This document shows, one piece after another, positions 1-9,531 of a stretch of DNA of 64,000 bases (position 1 is the first letter of the stretch; every line of letters starts with the position of its first letter). Origin of the DNA: Streptomyces sp. NRRL B-1140. GTDB taxonomy: Bacteria; Actinomycetota; Actinomycetes; Streptomycetales; Streptomycetaceae. The notes beneath the pieces were generated by a model that did not search any database, was not told the origin of the DNA, and saw only the letters and a list, made by a program, of their open reading frames with translations. The position numbers and the translations under genes are program-made. The stretch is from positions 62,001 through 126,000 of the forward strand of contig NZ_LGEA01000090.1 in NCBI RefSeq assembly GCF_001280065.1, in the 5' to 3' direction.

Positions 1-531
1 CGCCCGGCCGCCCACCCGCGCGCCGCTCACCGTCGTGCCGTTCGTGGAGTCCAGGTCGGCGACCGCGACGCGGCCGTCCGCGCTCACCGTCACCGCGCAG
101 TGCAGCCGGGAGACGTCCGGGTCGTCGAGCGGTACGTCCGCGTCCGCGGAGCGGCCGATGCGGATCTCGCCGCCGTGGAGGAGATGGACACCACCGGCGT
201 CCGGACCGGCCACGACCTGCAGCTGGGCCGGGGCGTCCGCCAGCTCCGGGTGCGGCTCCGGCTCGCCCGGCGCGCCGACGGACAGCACGGCGCCGTCGGT
301 CAGCGGCGGCTCGCCGAGCGTGCAGCGCTGGGCGTCCAGCCGGTGCTCCCCGGCATACAACACGGGTGTGCCCGAGCCGTCACCGCCGCAGACCGCCTGG
401 GCGAGCGCCGACGCCACCGCGGCGAGCGCCGTACCGGCGGGTGCCGTGACCAGCACGTCGGTGCGCGGGGCGCGATCCCGCGCCGGCGCCGACGGGCCCA
501 GCGGATCTACGACGGTCAGCCGGATCTGCAT
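1..531 (-). CDS. FHA-domain protein, N-terminal part (gene runs off the left edge)
   Basis: The reading frame opens at an ATG at 531 and is still open at base 1, giving 177 residues. The first ~85 residues look like a small N-terminal domain. A forkhead-associated domain follows: the string GEIRIGRS, then SRLHC, then DLDSTNGTTV, which are the conserved phosphothreonine-binding loops of FHA domains. FHA domains read phosphothreonine, and the gene is divergent from two Ser/Thr kinases, so it may read or be a substrate of their phosphorylation (inference). In actinomycetes such N-termini often belong to large FHA-FtsK/SpoIIIE ATPases, but the part that would decide this lies outside the window. 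Confidence 0.8.
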   Translation of the reverse strand, partial: MQIRLTVVDPLGPSAPARDRAPRTDVLVTAPAGTALAAVASALAQAVCGGDGSGTPVLYAGEHRLDAQRCTLGEPPLTDGAVLSVGAPGEPEPHPELADAPAQLQVVAGPDAGGVHLLHGGEIRIGRSADADVPLDDPDVSRLHCAVTVSADGRVAVADLDSTNGTTVSGARVGGRA

Positions 532-894
532 CGCCGTCAGCGGTCCCTTCTGCCCGGGCGCGGAGTCCCCCACCCCGCCCCGGCACGTCGGCCAGTAACT
601 GGCAGCATCCTCGCACCTGCCACTGACAGTGCGCCCCTCGCTCCGGAAAAGGTGATCTTGAATGGTCGGCTCTGCCCGCAAAAGTGCCTGAGAGATGACC
701 CACAGCCGACCGCTTGAGATCACTCACGTTCCTCTCCGGCAACCACGAGACCGAGGTGAGCGTCTTCCCTTCGAACGAGTGTGAGGGCCGCGACGTAAGA
801 CCCACAGAAAGACGACACTCCGGTCCCCGGCCCCCCGGCACTACAGTGGGTCGGACAGGCCAGCAGGCAAGGCAAGCACCAGGGAGCGCATGAC
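532..894. other. Intergenic region between the FHA gene and pkaA
   Basis: This 363-base divergent spacer has no credible gene. It contains the large inverted repeat at 652-723 described separately and must hold the promoters of both flanking genes. I could not place -35/-10 boxes with confidence. Confidence 0.5.
652..723 (-). other. Long stem-loop, possible structured RNA or attenuator
   Basis: GTGATCT (652-658) pairs with AGATCAC (717-723), and GGTCGGCT (664-671) pairs with AGCCGACC (704-711). The two blocks are separated on each side by 5 bases that can mostly wobble-pair, giving a stem of about 20 positions and a 32-base loop. On the minus strand the loop carries ATCTCTCAGGCAC, which matches the 3' core of actinobacterial glycine riboswitches as I remember them. 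A GGAGAG lies upstream at about 734-739 (minus), but the CCGAAGG core is absent. Directly after the stem on the minus strand is CTTTTCC, so this could be a terminator-like leader of the FHA gene. Confidence 0.4.
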
Positions 895-2574
895 GTGCGG
901 CCGGTAGGCAGCAAGTACCTGCTCGAGGAGCCGCTCGGACGCGGCGCCACGGGCACCGTCTGGCGAGCCCGCCAGCGCGAGACCGCGGGCGCCGAGGCGG
1001 CCGTGCCGGGGCAGCCCGGCGAGACCGTCGCGATCAAGGTCCTCAAGGAGGAGCTGGCCGGCGACCCGGACATCGTCATGCGGTTCCTGCGCGAGCGGTC
1101 CGTCCTGCTCAGGCTGACCCACCCGAACATCGTCCGGGTCCGTGACCTGGTCGTCGAGGGCGAGCTGCTGGCGCTGGTCATGGACCTCGTCGAGGGTCCC
1201 GACCTGCACCGCTACCTGCGCGAGAACGGGCCGTTCACCCCGGTCGCCGCCGCCCTGCTCACCGCCCAGATCGCCGACGCGCTCGCCGCCAGCCACGCCG
1301 ACGGCGTCGTCCACCGCGACCTCAAGCCGGCCAACGTCCTGCTCCAGCAGTACGACGGGCGGATGCACCCGCTGCTGACCGACTTCGGCATCGCCCGGCT
1401 GGCCGACTCCCCGGGACTGACCCGCACCCAGGAGTTCGTCGGCACGCCCGCCTACGTCGCCCCCGAGTCCGCCGAGGGCCGCCCGCAGACCTCCGCCGTC
1501 GACATCTACGGCGCCGGCATCCTGCTCTACGAGCTGGTCACCGGCCGCCCGCCGTTCGGCGGCGGCTCCGCCCTGGAGGTGCTGCACCAGCACCTGAGCG
1601 CCGAGCCGCGCCGCCCCTCCACGGTGCCCGACCCGCTGTGGACGGTCATCGAGCGCTGCCTGCGCAAGAACCCCGACGAGCGCCCCAGCGCCGAGAACCT
1701 GGCCCGCGGCCTGCGCGTCGTCGCCGAGGGCATCGGAGTGCACGCGAACTCCGCGCAGATCGCCGCCGCAGAAGGCGTCGGCATGCTCCTCGTGCCCGAC
1801 CCGGCCCCCGCGCCGGTACCGGGCACGCCCGGCTCGGCCGACCCCACGCAGGTCCTCCCGCAGGGCGCCGCCGCCTACGACCCGAACGCCGCGACCAGTG
1901 TCATGCCGCACACCGGCGGCCCGGCCGGCGCCGCCGACCCCACCGCCGTCATGCCCCACCGGGGCGCGGCCGACCCGACCGCCGTCATGCCGCCCGTCCC
2001 GCCGGGATCACCCGGCCACCCGGGTCAGCAGAACCAGCAAGGCGGCCCCGAGGACCCGCACCCCTGGCAGAACCAGCTGCGGGCGGCCCGCGACCGCAAC
2101 GAGCAGACGCAGGTCCAGTACCTCGACCCGAACGAGGACCCGCTGCGCCGCCGCCCCCAGCGCCAGGTCGCCAGGCCGCAGCAGCAGCCCCCGCGCCGTC
2201 AGGCGCCCCCCTCGGGTTACGCCAACCCGCAGCCCCAGCAGTACGCCCAGCAGCCGCAGCGGCCCCAGCCGCCGCAGCGCTACGCCCCGCCCGCGCCCCC
2301 GGCCCAGCCCCAGCAGCCGCAACGGCCCCAGCGCGAGCCCCGGCAGCCGCGGCAGCGCAGCGCCAACCCGATGCGGATCCCGGGCCTCGGCTGCCTGAAG
2401 GGCTGCCTCTTCACGATCGTCATCCTGTTCGTCGCGGGCTGGCTGATCTGGGAACTGAGTCCGCTGCAGGAGTGGATCGGCACCGGCAAGGGCTACTGGG
2501 ACCAGCTCACCGACTGGTTCAGCGCCGTGACCGGCTGGTTCGAGAAGCTCGGCAGCGGTTCCGGCACGAAGTGA
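895..2574 (+). CDS. pkaA: Eukaryotic-type Ser/Thr protein kinase PkaA
   Basis: 559 residues. An N-terminal kinase domain (about 8-280) has the glycine loop GRGATGTVW, the ATP-anchoring Lys48 in VAIKVL, HRDLKPAN with catalytic Asp142, and DFG at 163-165. A long Pro/Gln-rich linker follows (about 300-495), then one hydrophobic membrane segment near 503-522 and a short tail. It is a membrane-attached Hanks-type kinase that phosphorylates protein Ser/Thr; its substrates are not evident. Length and the adjacent second kinase match S. coelicolor PkaA/PkaB as I recall them. The start is a GTG at 895 with AGGGA about 10 bases upstream. Unlike PknB it has no extracellular PASTA repeats. Confidence 0.92.
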   Translation: MRPVGSKYLLEEPLGRGATGTVWRARQRETAGAEAAVPGQPGETVAIKVLKEELAGDPDIVMRFLRERSVLLRLTHPNIVRVRDLVVEGELLALVMDLVEGPDLHRYLRENGPFTPVAAALLTAQIADALAASHADGVVHRDLKPANVLLQQYDGRMHPLLTDFGIARLADSPGLTRTQEFVGTPAYVAPESAEGRPQTSAVDIYGAGILLYELVTGRPPFGGGSALEVLHQHLSAEPRRPSTVPDPLWTVIERCLRKNPDERPSAENLARGLRVVAEGIGVHANSAQIAAAEGVGMLLVPDPAPAPVPGTPGSADPTQVLPQGAAAYDPNAATSVMPHTGGPAGAADPTAVMPHRGAADPTAVMPPVPPGSPGHPGQQNQQGGPEDPHPWQNQLRAARDRNEQTQVQYLDPNEDPLRRRPQRQVARPQQQPPRRQAPPSGYANPQPQQYAQQPQRPQPPQRYAPPAPPAQPQQPQRPQREPRQPRQRSANPMRIPGLGCLKGCLFTIVILFVAGWLIWELSPLQEWIGTGKGYWDQLTDWFSAVTGWFEKLGSGSGTK

Positions 2575-2696
2575 CCGGAACCGCCCTGCGGGGTTGGTGA
2601 TTTGTCGACACCCGGCGGGTGATTTCCGCCTCCCCGGTGAAGGTTGGCCTTCCGTACGCGTAGTTTTAGCGACAACACGCGTCGGTAGGAGCAGCC

Positions 2697-3944
2697 TTGG
2701 CACGGAAGATCGGCAGCCGGTACACCGCCCACCAGATCCTCGGGCGGGGCAGCGCCGGCACGGTGTGGCTGGGCGAGGGCCCCGAGGGTCCCGTCGCCAT
2801 CAAGCTGCTGCGCGAGGACCTCGCGTCCGACCAGGAACTCGTCGGACGCTTCGTCCAGGAGCGCACGGCCCTGCTCGGGCTGGACCATCCGCACGTGGTG
2901 TCGGTGCGGGACCTGGTCGTCGACGGCAACGATCTGGCGCTCGTCATGGACCTCGTGCGCGGCACCGACCTGCGCACCCGCCTGGACCGGGACCGGCGCA
3001 TGGCCCCCGAGGCGGCCGTGGCCATCGCGGCCGACATCGCCGACGGGCTGGCGGCCGCGCACGCCGCGGGGGTGGTGCACCGGGACGTCAAGCCGGAGAA
3101 CGTCCTGCTGGACATGCAGGGCCCGCTGGGCCCCGGCGGCTCCCACCGCGCGCTGCTGACCGACTTCGGCGTGGCCAAGCTCATCGACACCCCGCGCCGC
3201 ACCAAGGCCACGAAGATCATCGGGACCCCGGACTACCTCGCCCCGGAGATCGTCGAGGGCCTGCCCCCGCGCGCGTCCGTCGACATCTACGCGCTCGCCA
3301 CGGTCCTCTACGAGCTGCTGGCGGGCTTCACGCCCTTCGGCGGCGGACACCCGGGCGCTGTCCTGCGCCGGCACGTCACGGAGACGGTCGTCCCCCTGCC
3401 CGGCATCCCGGACGAGCTGTGGCAGCTGCTGGTGCAGTGCCTGGCCAAGGCCCCGGCCTCGCGGCTGCGGGCCTCGGAGCTCGGGGTCCGGCTGCGGGAG
3501 CTGCTGCCGATGCTGGCGGGCATGCCCCCGCTGGAGGTCGACGAGCCGGACACCGAGTCCGCGGAGGAGTCCGACCGCGAGGAACAGCCCGCCGGGCCGG
3601 CGCCGGCCGGGGAGCGGGTCAGACGGCGGGGCGCGGTCCCCCTGGTGCCGGGCGCGAAGCCCGCCGACTCCAACCGGGACACCCACACCTCCATGCGCGT
3701 CCCCGCCCCCGACGAGCTGGCCGGCGGCGCCCACGGCACGGCCCGGGCCCCGCGTACCGCGGGTGCTCCCCGCCCCGGCTCGGCCCGCAACCGCGCCGCG
3801 GCCCGGCGCCGCCGGGTGGCCCTGGGAGCGGGTGCGGTCGCCCTCGCCGCGGCGATCGGCGTCGGAGCCTGGCTGACCACGTCGGACGACGACGGGAGCG
3901 CACCTCCCCAGGACACGCAGAACTCCGCTCCGCAGACGCCCTGA
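2697..3944 (+). CDS. pkaB: Eukaryotic-type Ser/Thr protein kinase PkaB
   Basis: 415 residues. The kinase domain occupies about 5-270, with GRGSAGTVW, Lys36 in [14 protein letters not shown] with Asp130, and DFG near 156-158. A charged linker leads to a single membrane helix at about 374-391 and a short acidic tail. It is a paralogue of PkaA, 122 bases downstream and on the same strand; the two share the motif order and the VRDLVV(D/E)G region. The start is a TTG at 2697 behind AGGAG at 2687-2691, which is a good ribosome site. Members of this family act in signal transduction at the membrane; the ligand and targets cannot be read from the sequence. Confidence 0.92.
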   Translation: MARKIGSRYTAHQILGRGSAGTVWLGEGPEGPVAIKLLREDLASDQELVGRFVQERTALLGLDHPHVVSVRDLVVDGNDLALVMDLVRGTDLRTRLDRDRRMAPEAAVAIAADIADGLAAAHAAGVVHRDVKPENVLLDMQGPLGPGGSHRALLTDFGVAKLIDTPRRTKATKIIGTPDYLAPEIVEGLPPRASVDIYALATVLYELLAGFTPFGGGHPGAVLRRHVTETVVPLPGIPDELWQLLVQCLAKAPASRLRASELGVRLRELLPMLAGMPPLEVDEPDTESAEESDREEQPAGPAPAGERVRRRGAVPLVPGAKPADSNRDTHTSMRVPAPDELAGGAHGTARAPRTAGAPRPGSARNRAAARRRRVALGAGAVALAAAIGVGAWLTTSDDDGSAPPQDTQNSAPQTP

Positions 3945-4002
3945 GCCGCCCGCTGCGGCCGCCCGGCGTTGGCCGCCGGGCGGAGCCGTTACGCTGGAGG
4001 GC

Positions 4003-5106
4003 GTGGCAGTCGTCGACGTATCCGAAGAGCTCAAGTCCCTCTCCTCGACCATGGAGTCGATCGAGGCCGTTCTGGACCTCGACAAGATGAGGGCAGACAT
4101 CGCCGTGCTCGAGGAGCAGGCGGCCGCGCCGTCCCTCTGGGACAACCCCGATGAGGCGCAGAAGATCACCAGCAAGCTGTCCCACCTCCAGGCCGAGGTG
4201 CGCAAGGCCGAGGCCCTGCGCGGTCGCATCGACGACCTGGGCGTCCTCTTCGAGATGGCCGAGGAGGAGGACGACCCGGACACCCGTGCCGAGGCCGAGT
4301 CCGAGCTCGCCGCCGTGAAGAAGGCGCTGGACGAGATGGAGGTCCGCACCCTCCTCTCCGGTGAGTACGACTCCCGTGAGGCGCTGGTGAACATCCGTGC
4401 CGAGGCCGGTGGCGTCGACGCCGCCGACTTCGCCGAGAAGCTCCAGCGCATGTACCTGCGGTGGGCCGAGCAGCGCGGCTACAAGACCGAGGTCTACGAG
4501 ACGTCGTACGCGGAGGAGGCCGGCATCAAGTCGACCACCTTCGCCGTCCAGGCGCCCTACGCCTACGGCACGCTCTCCGTGGAGCAGGGCACGCACCGGC
4601 TCGTGCGCATCTCGCCCTTCGACAACCAGGGCCGGCGGCAGACGTCCTTCGCGGGCGTGGAGATCCTGCCCGTGGTGGAGCAGACCGACCACATCGAGAT
4701 CGACGAGTCCGAACTGCGCGTCGACGTGTACCGCTCGTCCGGCCCCGGCGGCCAGGGCGTCAACACCACCGACTCCGCGGTGCGCCTCACCCACATCCCC
4801 ACCGGCATCGTCGTGTCCTGCCAGAACGAGCGCTCGCAGATCCAGAACAAGGCGACCGCCATGAACGTGCTCCAGGCGAAGCTGCTGGAGCGGCAGCGCC
4901 AGGAGGAGCGGGCCAAGATGGACGCCCTCAAGGACGGCGGCAGCTCCTGGGGCAACCAGATGCGTTCCTACGTCCTGCACCCGTACCAGATGGTCAAGGA
5001 CCTGCGCACCGAGTTCGAGGTCGGCAACCCCGAGGCCGTGTTCAACGGTGAGATCGACGGTTTCATCGAAGCCGGAATTCGCTGGCGCAAGCAGCAGGAG
5101 AAGTAA
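4003..5106 (+). CDS. prfB: Peptide chain release factor 2
   Basis: 367 residues. RF2 terminates translation at UGA/UAA. The class marker SPF is at 204-206 (RF1 has PxT instead), and the GGQ peptidyl-hydrolysis motif is at 249-251 in SGPGGQGVN. The reading frame is continuous from the GTG at 4003, so this gene does not use the programmed +1 frameshift found in E. coli prfB. A ribosome site GGAGG lies just upstream and overlaps a TACGCT that resembles a -10 box. A strong terminator follows at 5117-5154, so the gene forms a separate unit or the end of the kinase operon. Confidence 0.97.
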   Translation: MAVVDVSEELKSLSSTMESIEAVLDLDKMRADIAVLEEQAAAPSLWDNPDEAQKITSKLSHLQAEVRKAEALRGRIDDLGVLFEMAEEEDDPDTRAEAESELAAVKKALDEMEVRTLLSGEYDSREALVNIRAEAGGVDAADFAEKLQRMYLRWAEQRGYKTEVYETSYAEEAGIKSTTFAVQAPYAYGTLSVEQGTHRLVRISPFDNQGRRQTSFAGVEILPVVEQTDHIEIDESELRVDVYRSSGPGGQGVNTTDSAVRLTHIPTGIVVSCQNERSQIQNKATAMNVLQAKLLERQRQEERAKMDALKDGGSSWGNQMRSYVLHPYQMVKDLRTEFEVGNPEAVFNGEIDGFIEAGIRWRKQQEK

Positions 5107-5116
5107 GTTTGTCGAC

Positions 5117-5154
5117 AAGGCAACTGCCGCCACCAGGGCGGCAGTTGCCTTTTG
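5117..5154 (+). terminator. Terminator after prfB
   Basis: A perfect 15-bp stem (5117-5131 with 5137-5151) with a 5-base loop is followed by TTT. It sits 11 bases past the prfB stop codon. Confidence 0.9.
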
Positions 5155-5394
5155 CGTACTCCATGTCCGGGTTTTACATCACAGTCACAGCCTCAGACTC
5201 CCGGCATAGCCCCCGTAGTTGGACATGGCAGCCGTAAACGGCCTTGACGTGTTCTTGAAAAATGGGAAGGGTAAAGCGCGGCATGCGTGTCTCTGGGGCG
5301 CATGTGAACCGGGGTGCCTTTCATCGCAGTTGCCCCGTCGAGCACAGCCCCGAGCGCTGCCTAATGACGATGAGCTACTGGGGGTAGCAACCAC

Positions 5395-6054
5395 ATGACG
5401 AAGAAGACGCGGATTCGTGTCGCGCGGATAGCCGCCGGTGCCGTGATCGCCGCCGGCGCCTCGCTGACCGCCGCCGGTGCGGCATCCGCTCTCGACCTGG
5501 GCGTGAACGTCGGCATCGGCGACACCAGCGTCGGTGTCGGCGTGAGCACGGGCGACGACGAGCCCACCGACCCGCCGACCGAGCTCCCGACGGACCCGCC
5601 CACGGACCTCCCGACGGACCCGCCCACGGACCTCCCGACGGACCCGCCGTCGACCGGGGAGCCCACCGACGAGCCGACCGAGCCGACGGACGAGCCCACC
5701 GAGCCGACCGAGGACCCGACGGACGCCCCGACCGACCCGGGCAACGGGAACGGCACCGGCGGCGGCAACGGCAACGGCAACGGCAACGGTGGCGGTAACG
5801 GCGGCGGCAACAACGCCGACCCCGACGGCGGCACCTCGCCGCAGGAGGAGGGCTCCTCCTCCCTCACCGAGGTCGGCTCGGACTCCACCCCGGCCTCGCA
5901 GGCCCAGGCCCAGGGCAACGGCCAGGAGCTCGCCGAGACGGGTGCCGCGCAGACCACCTTCCTGGTGATCGGCGCTGCCACGATGATCGCCGGCGGTGTC
6001 GGCTTCCGTCTGCTGCCCCGCCTCGTGGGCGGCCGCGGCGGCGCTGCCGCCTGA
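5395..6054 (+). CDS. Secreted LAETG cell-wall anchored protein with Pro/Thr/Glu repeats
   Basis: 219 residues. An N-terminal signal peptide (basic start, hydrophobic stretch to about residue 35, ASA-type site) is followed by a short folded piece. Then comes a low-complexity stalk built from PTDPPTDLPTDPP and EPTDEPTEP units, and a Gly/Asn run. The C-terminus has LAETG, a hydrophobic helix and an Arg-containing tail, the sorting signal recognised by class E sortases (LAXTG) of Streptomyces. It is therefore probably linked to the peptidoglycan surface, with a stalk-like or adhesive role (inference). No sortase gene is in the window. The ATG at 5395 has GGGGG about 11 bases upstream. Confidence 0.85.
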   Translation: MTKKTRIRVARIAAGAVIAAGASLTAAGAASALDLGVNVGIGDTSVGVGVSTGDDEPTDPPTELPTDPPTDLPTDPPTDLPTDPPSTGEPTDEPTEPTDEPTEPTEDPTDAPTDPGNGNGTGGGNGNGNGNGGGNGGGNNADPDGGTSPQEEGSSSLTEVGSDSTPASQAQAQGNGQELAETGAAQTTFLVIGAATMIAGGVGFRLLPRLVGGRGGAAA

Positions 6055-6094
6055 CGGTAGTCACGTCCGTACGGACCGTGCGCCCAGCGCAACA

Positions 6095-6128
6095 CCGAGG
6101 GCCCGGAGCGAACGCTCCGGGCCCTCGG
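6095..6128. terminator. Bidirectional terminator between convergent genes
   Basis: A perfect 16-bp stem (6095-6110 with 6113-6128) has only two loop bases. It sits between the LAETG gene and the convergent small gene at 6152-6343. It has no T-run, as is common in Streptomyces. Confidence 0.8.
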
Positions 6129-6151
6129 CCGTGTCCTCGGGGCTTACGCCG

Positions 6152-6343
6152 TCATACGGTCTGGTGCGCCAGCAGGGCCACCGCGGCGATCAGCACCATC
6201 AGCAGGGTGATCAGAGCCATCGGATTCAGGCCCGCCAGGAAGTTCTCCTGTTGCAGCCGCTCGCGGTTCGCGCGGCACACGGGGCAGCGGCCCTCGTTCA
6301 CGGGGGACGCGCAGTTCGCGCACACCAGCCGGTCGTACGTCAT
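6152..6343 (-). CDS. Small zinc-ribbon membrane protein
   Basis: 63 residues starting with MTYDRLVCANC. Two CxxC pairs (CANC and CPVC) near the N-terminus form a likely zinc ribbon, followed by a linker and one C-terminal membrane helix (about 40-60). The ATG at 6343 has an excellent AAGGAGGG ribosome site 8-10 bases upstream. The function is unknown. The gene is divergent from ftsE (256 bases apart) and conserved in shape with small Streptomyces proteins that I cannot name. Confidence 0.8.
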   Translation of the reverse strand: MTYDRLVCANCASPVNEGRCPVCRANRERLQQENFLAGLNPMALITLLMVLIAAVALLAHQTV

Positions 6344-6599
6344 GCGCTTGCCCTCCTTGCGCCGGTTCCACGTGTTCAACGTCCGTGGGGGCGGGAATGT
6401 TCCCCCTCCACTTTGCCAGGTTCCGTCGGCCGTCGCGCGGCCGCGCGATTTCTGTGGTGGTACGCACAGTCCGCCCGCGTCCCCCGGCGCTGGGCACAAA
6501 ACGGCACATCCATGGTGCAATCACGGTCGGTGACTGCGGTGCCCCACCCGGTTCGCGTATGGTCACGCTCATCTACCCCCGGCGACCCGTGGTGCATCC

Positions 6600-7289
6600 G
6601 TGATCCGATTCGACAACGTCTCCAAGGTCTACCCCAAGCAGACCCGCCCCGCCCTCAGGGATGTATCCCTGGAGGTCGAGAAAGGCGAGTTCGTCTTCCT
6701 CGTGGGGTCCTCCGGCTCCGGAAAGTCCACCTTCCTGCGGCTGATCCTCCGCGAGGAGCGGTGCAGCCACGGCCAGGTGCACGTTCTGGGCAAGGACCTC
6801 GCCCGCCTCTCCAACTGGAAGGTCCCGCAGATGCGGCGCCAGCTGGGGACGGTGTTCCAGGACTTCCGCCTGCTGCCGAACAAGACGGTCGGCGAGAACG
6901 TCGCCTTCGCTCAGGAGGTCATCGGCAAGTCGCGCGGTGAGATCCGCAAGTCCGTGCCGCAGGTGCTCGACCTCGTCGGGCTCGGCGGCAAGGAGGACCG
7001 GATGCCCGGCGAGCTGTCCGGTGGTGAGCAGCAGCGCGTCGCCATCGCGCGGGCCTTCGTCAACCGCCCCAAGCTGCTCATCGCCGACGAGCCCACCGGC
7101 AACCTCGACCCGCAGACGTCCGTCGGCATCATGAAGCTGCTCGACCGCATCAACCGGACGGGCACGACCGTGGTGATGGCCACCCACGACCAGAACATCG
7201 TGGACCAGATGCGCAAGCGCGTCATCGAACTGGAGAAGGGCCGCCTCGTGCGCGACCAGGCCCGCGGTGTCTACGGCTACCAGCACTGA
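6600..7289 (+). CDS. ftsE: Cell-division ABC ATPase FtsE
   Basis: 229 residues. It is the cytoplasmic ATPase of the FtsEX complex, which couples ATP hydrolysis to activation of peptidoglycan hydrolases at division sites. Walker A is GSSGSGKST at 36-44, the signature LSGGEQQR at 139-146, and Walker B with [12 protein letters not shown] at 159-170. The GTG at 6600 is the first start. The ftsX gene follows after 40 bases in the same operon. Confidence 0.97.
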   Translation: MIRFDNVSKVYPKQTRPALRDVSLEVEKGEFVFLVGSSGSGKSTFLRLILREERCSHGQVHVLGKDLARLSNWKVPQMRRQLGTVFQDFRLLPNKTVGENVAFAQEVIGKSRGEIRKSVPQVLDLVGLGGKEDRMPGELSGGEQQRVAIARAFVNRPKLLIADEPTGNLDPQTSVGIMKLLDRINRTGTTVVMATHDQNIVDQMRKRVIELEKGRLVRDQARGVYGYQH

Positions 7290-7329
7290 TACCGCACCCG
7301 AGATCCACGGAAAGGCATAACCAGTCGCC

Positions 7330-8247
7330 ATGCGCGCCCAGTTCGTCCTGTCGGAGATCGGTGTCGGTCTCCGCCGCAACCTGACGATGACCTTCGCCGT
7401 CGTCGTCTCCGTCGCCCTGTCGCTCGCCCTGTTCGGCGGGTCGCTCCTGATGAGTGACCAGGTCAACACCATGAAGGGGTACTGGTACGACAAGGTCAAC
7501 GTCTCGATCTTCCTCTGCAACAAGAGCGACGCCGAGTCGGACCCGAACTGCGCCAAGGGCGCGGTGACCGACGACCAGAAGAAGCAGATCAAGGCCGACC
7601 TCGACAAGATGAACGTCGTCCAGGCGGTCACGTACGAGTCGCAGGACCAGGCGTACAAGCACTACAAGGAGCAGTTCGGCGACTCCCCGCTCGCCAGCTC
7701 CCTCACACCGGACCAGATGCAGGAGTCGTACCGCATCAAGCTGAAGGACCCGGAGAAGTACCAGGTCATCGCCACAGCCTTCAACGGCCGGGACGGAGTG
7801 CAGTCCGTCCAGGACCAGAAGGGCATCCTGGACAATCTGTTCAAGCTGCTCAACGGCATGAACTGGGCCGCCCGCGCGGTGATGGCGCTGATGCTGGTCG
7901 TCGCGCTGATGCTGATCGTCAACACCGTGCGCGTCTCGGCGTTCAGCCGCCGGCGTGAGACCGGCATCATGCGGCTCGTCGGCGCCTCCGGCTTCTACAT
8001 CCAGGCACCGTTCATCATGGAGGCCGCGGTCGCCGGACTCATCGGCGGCACCCTCGCGTGCGGCTTCCTGGTGCTCGCCCGGTACTTCCTCATCGACCAC
8101 GGACTCGCCCTGGCCGACCAGCTGACACTGATCAACTTCATCGGCTGGGGCGCGGTGTTGAAGTACCTGCCGCTCATCCTCGCGACGAGCCTCCTGATGC
8201 CCGCGTTGGCCGCGTTCTTCGCGCTGCGCAAGTACTTGAAGGTGTGA
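7330..8247 (+). CDS. ftsX: Cell-division membrane protein FtsX
   Basis: 305 residues. A first membrane helix (about 20-40) is followed by a large external loop (about 50-175) containing two cysteines (Cys61 and Cys75 by position). Three further helices lie at about 178-305, the usual FtsX topology with four segments. The external domain is the part that contacts extracytoplasmic hydrolase partners in this family. It works with FtsE, which is immediately upstream. A terminator follows. Confidence 0.96.
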   Translation: MRAQFVLSEIGVGLRRNLTMTFAVVVSVALSLALFGGSLLMSDQVNTMKGYWYDKVNVSIFLCNKSDAESDPNCAKGAVTDDQKKQIKADLDKMNVVQAVTYESQDQAYKHYKEQFGDSPLASSLTPDQMQESYRIKLKDPEKYQVIATAFNGRDGVQSVQDQKGILDNLFKLLNGMNWAARAVMALMLVVALMLIVNTVRVSAFSRRRETGIMRLVGASGFYIQAPFIMEAAVAGLIGGTLACGFLVLARYFLIDHGLALADQLTLINFIGWGAVLKYLPLILATSLLMPALAAFFALRKYLKV

Positions 8248-8260
8248 CGCATGCCGCGAG

Positions 8261-8292
8261 GGGCCGTACGGTCAACCGACCGTACGGCCCTT
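8261..8292 (+). terminator. Terminator after ftsX
   Basis: A perfect 13-bp stem (8261-8273 with 8278-8290) with loop AACC is followed by TT. Confidence 0.85.
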
Positions 8293-8315
8293 CCGCTTGT
8301 CCTAGACTCACCGGC

Positions 8316-9485
8316 ATGTCAGGTCGTGACCCGTTCTGTCAGCCCCGCCGTATCCGTCGTGGGGCCGCCCTGACGTTGGTTTTCACGAGCGTGCTCGTCG
8401 CCGGTGCGGCCACCGGGGCGCTGCCCCAGGGACAGGGGAAGTCCGCTCCGGACGAGGTCCGTTCGGCGGGTCCGGCCGCACACCACGAGGACGTCGCCCG
8501 GGCCGCCGAGGAGGCCATGGCCGACGGCACGTCCCCGGTCCAGGCCGCGAAGCGCGCCGTCAGCCGCAGCGGGGACCGCTGGGGCGCCGTCTACTCCCGC
8601 GGCGAGTACGAGGAGTTCGAGGAGTCCCTCGACGGCCAGTACACCGGCGTCGGCCTGTGGGCCCGCAGTGACCGGGACGGCCGTATCGAGGTGACGAGGG
8701 TGCGCGCCGGGTCGCCCGCCGCCAGCGCCGGGATCCGCCGCGGCGACCTGCTGCGCAGCGTCGACGGGGAGAAGACCGACGGCCGGCCCGTCACCGAGGT
8801 CGTCTCCTTACTGCGCGGCGACGCCACCGACGCCCCGGCGGGCACCACCGTCCGTCTCGGCCTGGAGCGCGACGGCCGCGCCTGGACCGAGACCGTGCGC
8901 CGGGCCCAGCTGTCCACGGACTCGGTCACCGTCCGGGAGCTCGCGGGCCGCGTCACCGTCATCAAGGTCGACACCTTCACCAAGGGCTCCGGCCACCAGG
9001 TCCGCGAAGCCGTCCGCCGAACCCCGCCCCGCGCCGGGATCGTCCTCGACCTGCGCGGCAACTCCGGCGGCCTGGTCACCGAGGCCGTGACCGCCGCGTC
9101 CGCCTTCCTCGACGGCGGCCTCGTCGCCACCTACGACGTCGACGGCGAGCAGCGCGCCCTGCACGCCGGGTCCGGCGGGGACACCACCAGACCGCTGGTC
9201 ACGCTCGTCGACGGCGGGACGATGAGCGCGGCCGAGCTCCTCACCGGCGCCGTGCAGGACCGCGGGCGGGCGCTCGTCGTGGGCTCCCGCACCTTCGGCA
9301 AGGGCTCGGTCCAGATGCCGAGCCGGCTGCCCGACGGCTCCGTCGCGGAGCTGACCGTCGGGCACTACCGCACCCCCTCCGGCCGCGGGGTCGACGGCCG
9401 GGGCATCACGCCCGACCTGGAGACCGGCGAGGACGCCCTCCAGCGGGCCGGGACCGTACTGCGCGGCCTCGCGAGCTCCTCGTAA
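8316..9485 (+). CDS. S41 C-terminal processing peptidase with a TTA codon
   Basis: 389 residues. An N-terminal signal or anchor helix lies at about 18-38, a PDZ domain at about 105-190 ([10 protein letters not shown]...[13 protein letters not shown]), and the S41 catalytic domain after it. Catalytic Ser304 lies in GTMSAAEL and Lys329 in FGKGSVQ; the 25-residue spacing is that of CtpA/Prc proteases. It degrades or trims exported proteins from their C-termini. The codon at 8808-8810 is TTA in frame, so translation should depend on the bldA tRNA. The start ATG at 8316 lies beyond the ftsX terminator. Its place after ftsEX suggests a cell-envelope role (inference). Confidence 0.92.
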   Translation: MSGRDPFCQPRRIRRGAALTLVFTSVLVAGAATGALPQGQGKSAPDEVRSAGPAAHHEDVARAAEEAMADGTSPVQAAKRAVSRSGDRWGAVYSRGEYEEFEESLDGQYTGVGLWARSDRDGRIEVTRVRAGSPAASAGIRRGDLLRSVDGEKTDGRPVTEVVSLLRGDATDAPAGTTVRLGLERDGRAWTETVRRAQLSTDSVTVRELAGRVTVIKVDTFTKGSGHQVREAVRRTPPRAGIVLDLRGNSGGLVTEAVTAASAFLDGGLVATYDVDGEQRALHAGSGGDTTRPLVTLVDGGTMSAAELLTGAVQDRGRALVVGSRTFGKGSVQMPSRLPDGSVAELTVGHYRTPSGRGVDGRGITPDLETGEDALQRAGTVLRGLASSS

Positions 9486-9531
9486 TCGACTTTCCGCGGG
9501 GCCCCTCGGTAGTGCGAAAATGGTCGGCACT

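Noticed and set aside
651..740. Calling the hairpin a glycine or TPP riboswitch outright
   Set aside because: Only fragments of the conserved cores are present (CTCTCAGGCAC; CTGAGA-n4-ACCC on the other strand) and the downstream genes are not in glycine or thiamine metabolism.
4003..4100. Programmed frameshift site in prfB
   Set aside because: The frame is continuous from the GTG start; there is no in-frame TGA preceded by CTT.
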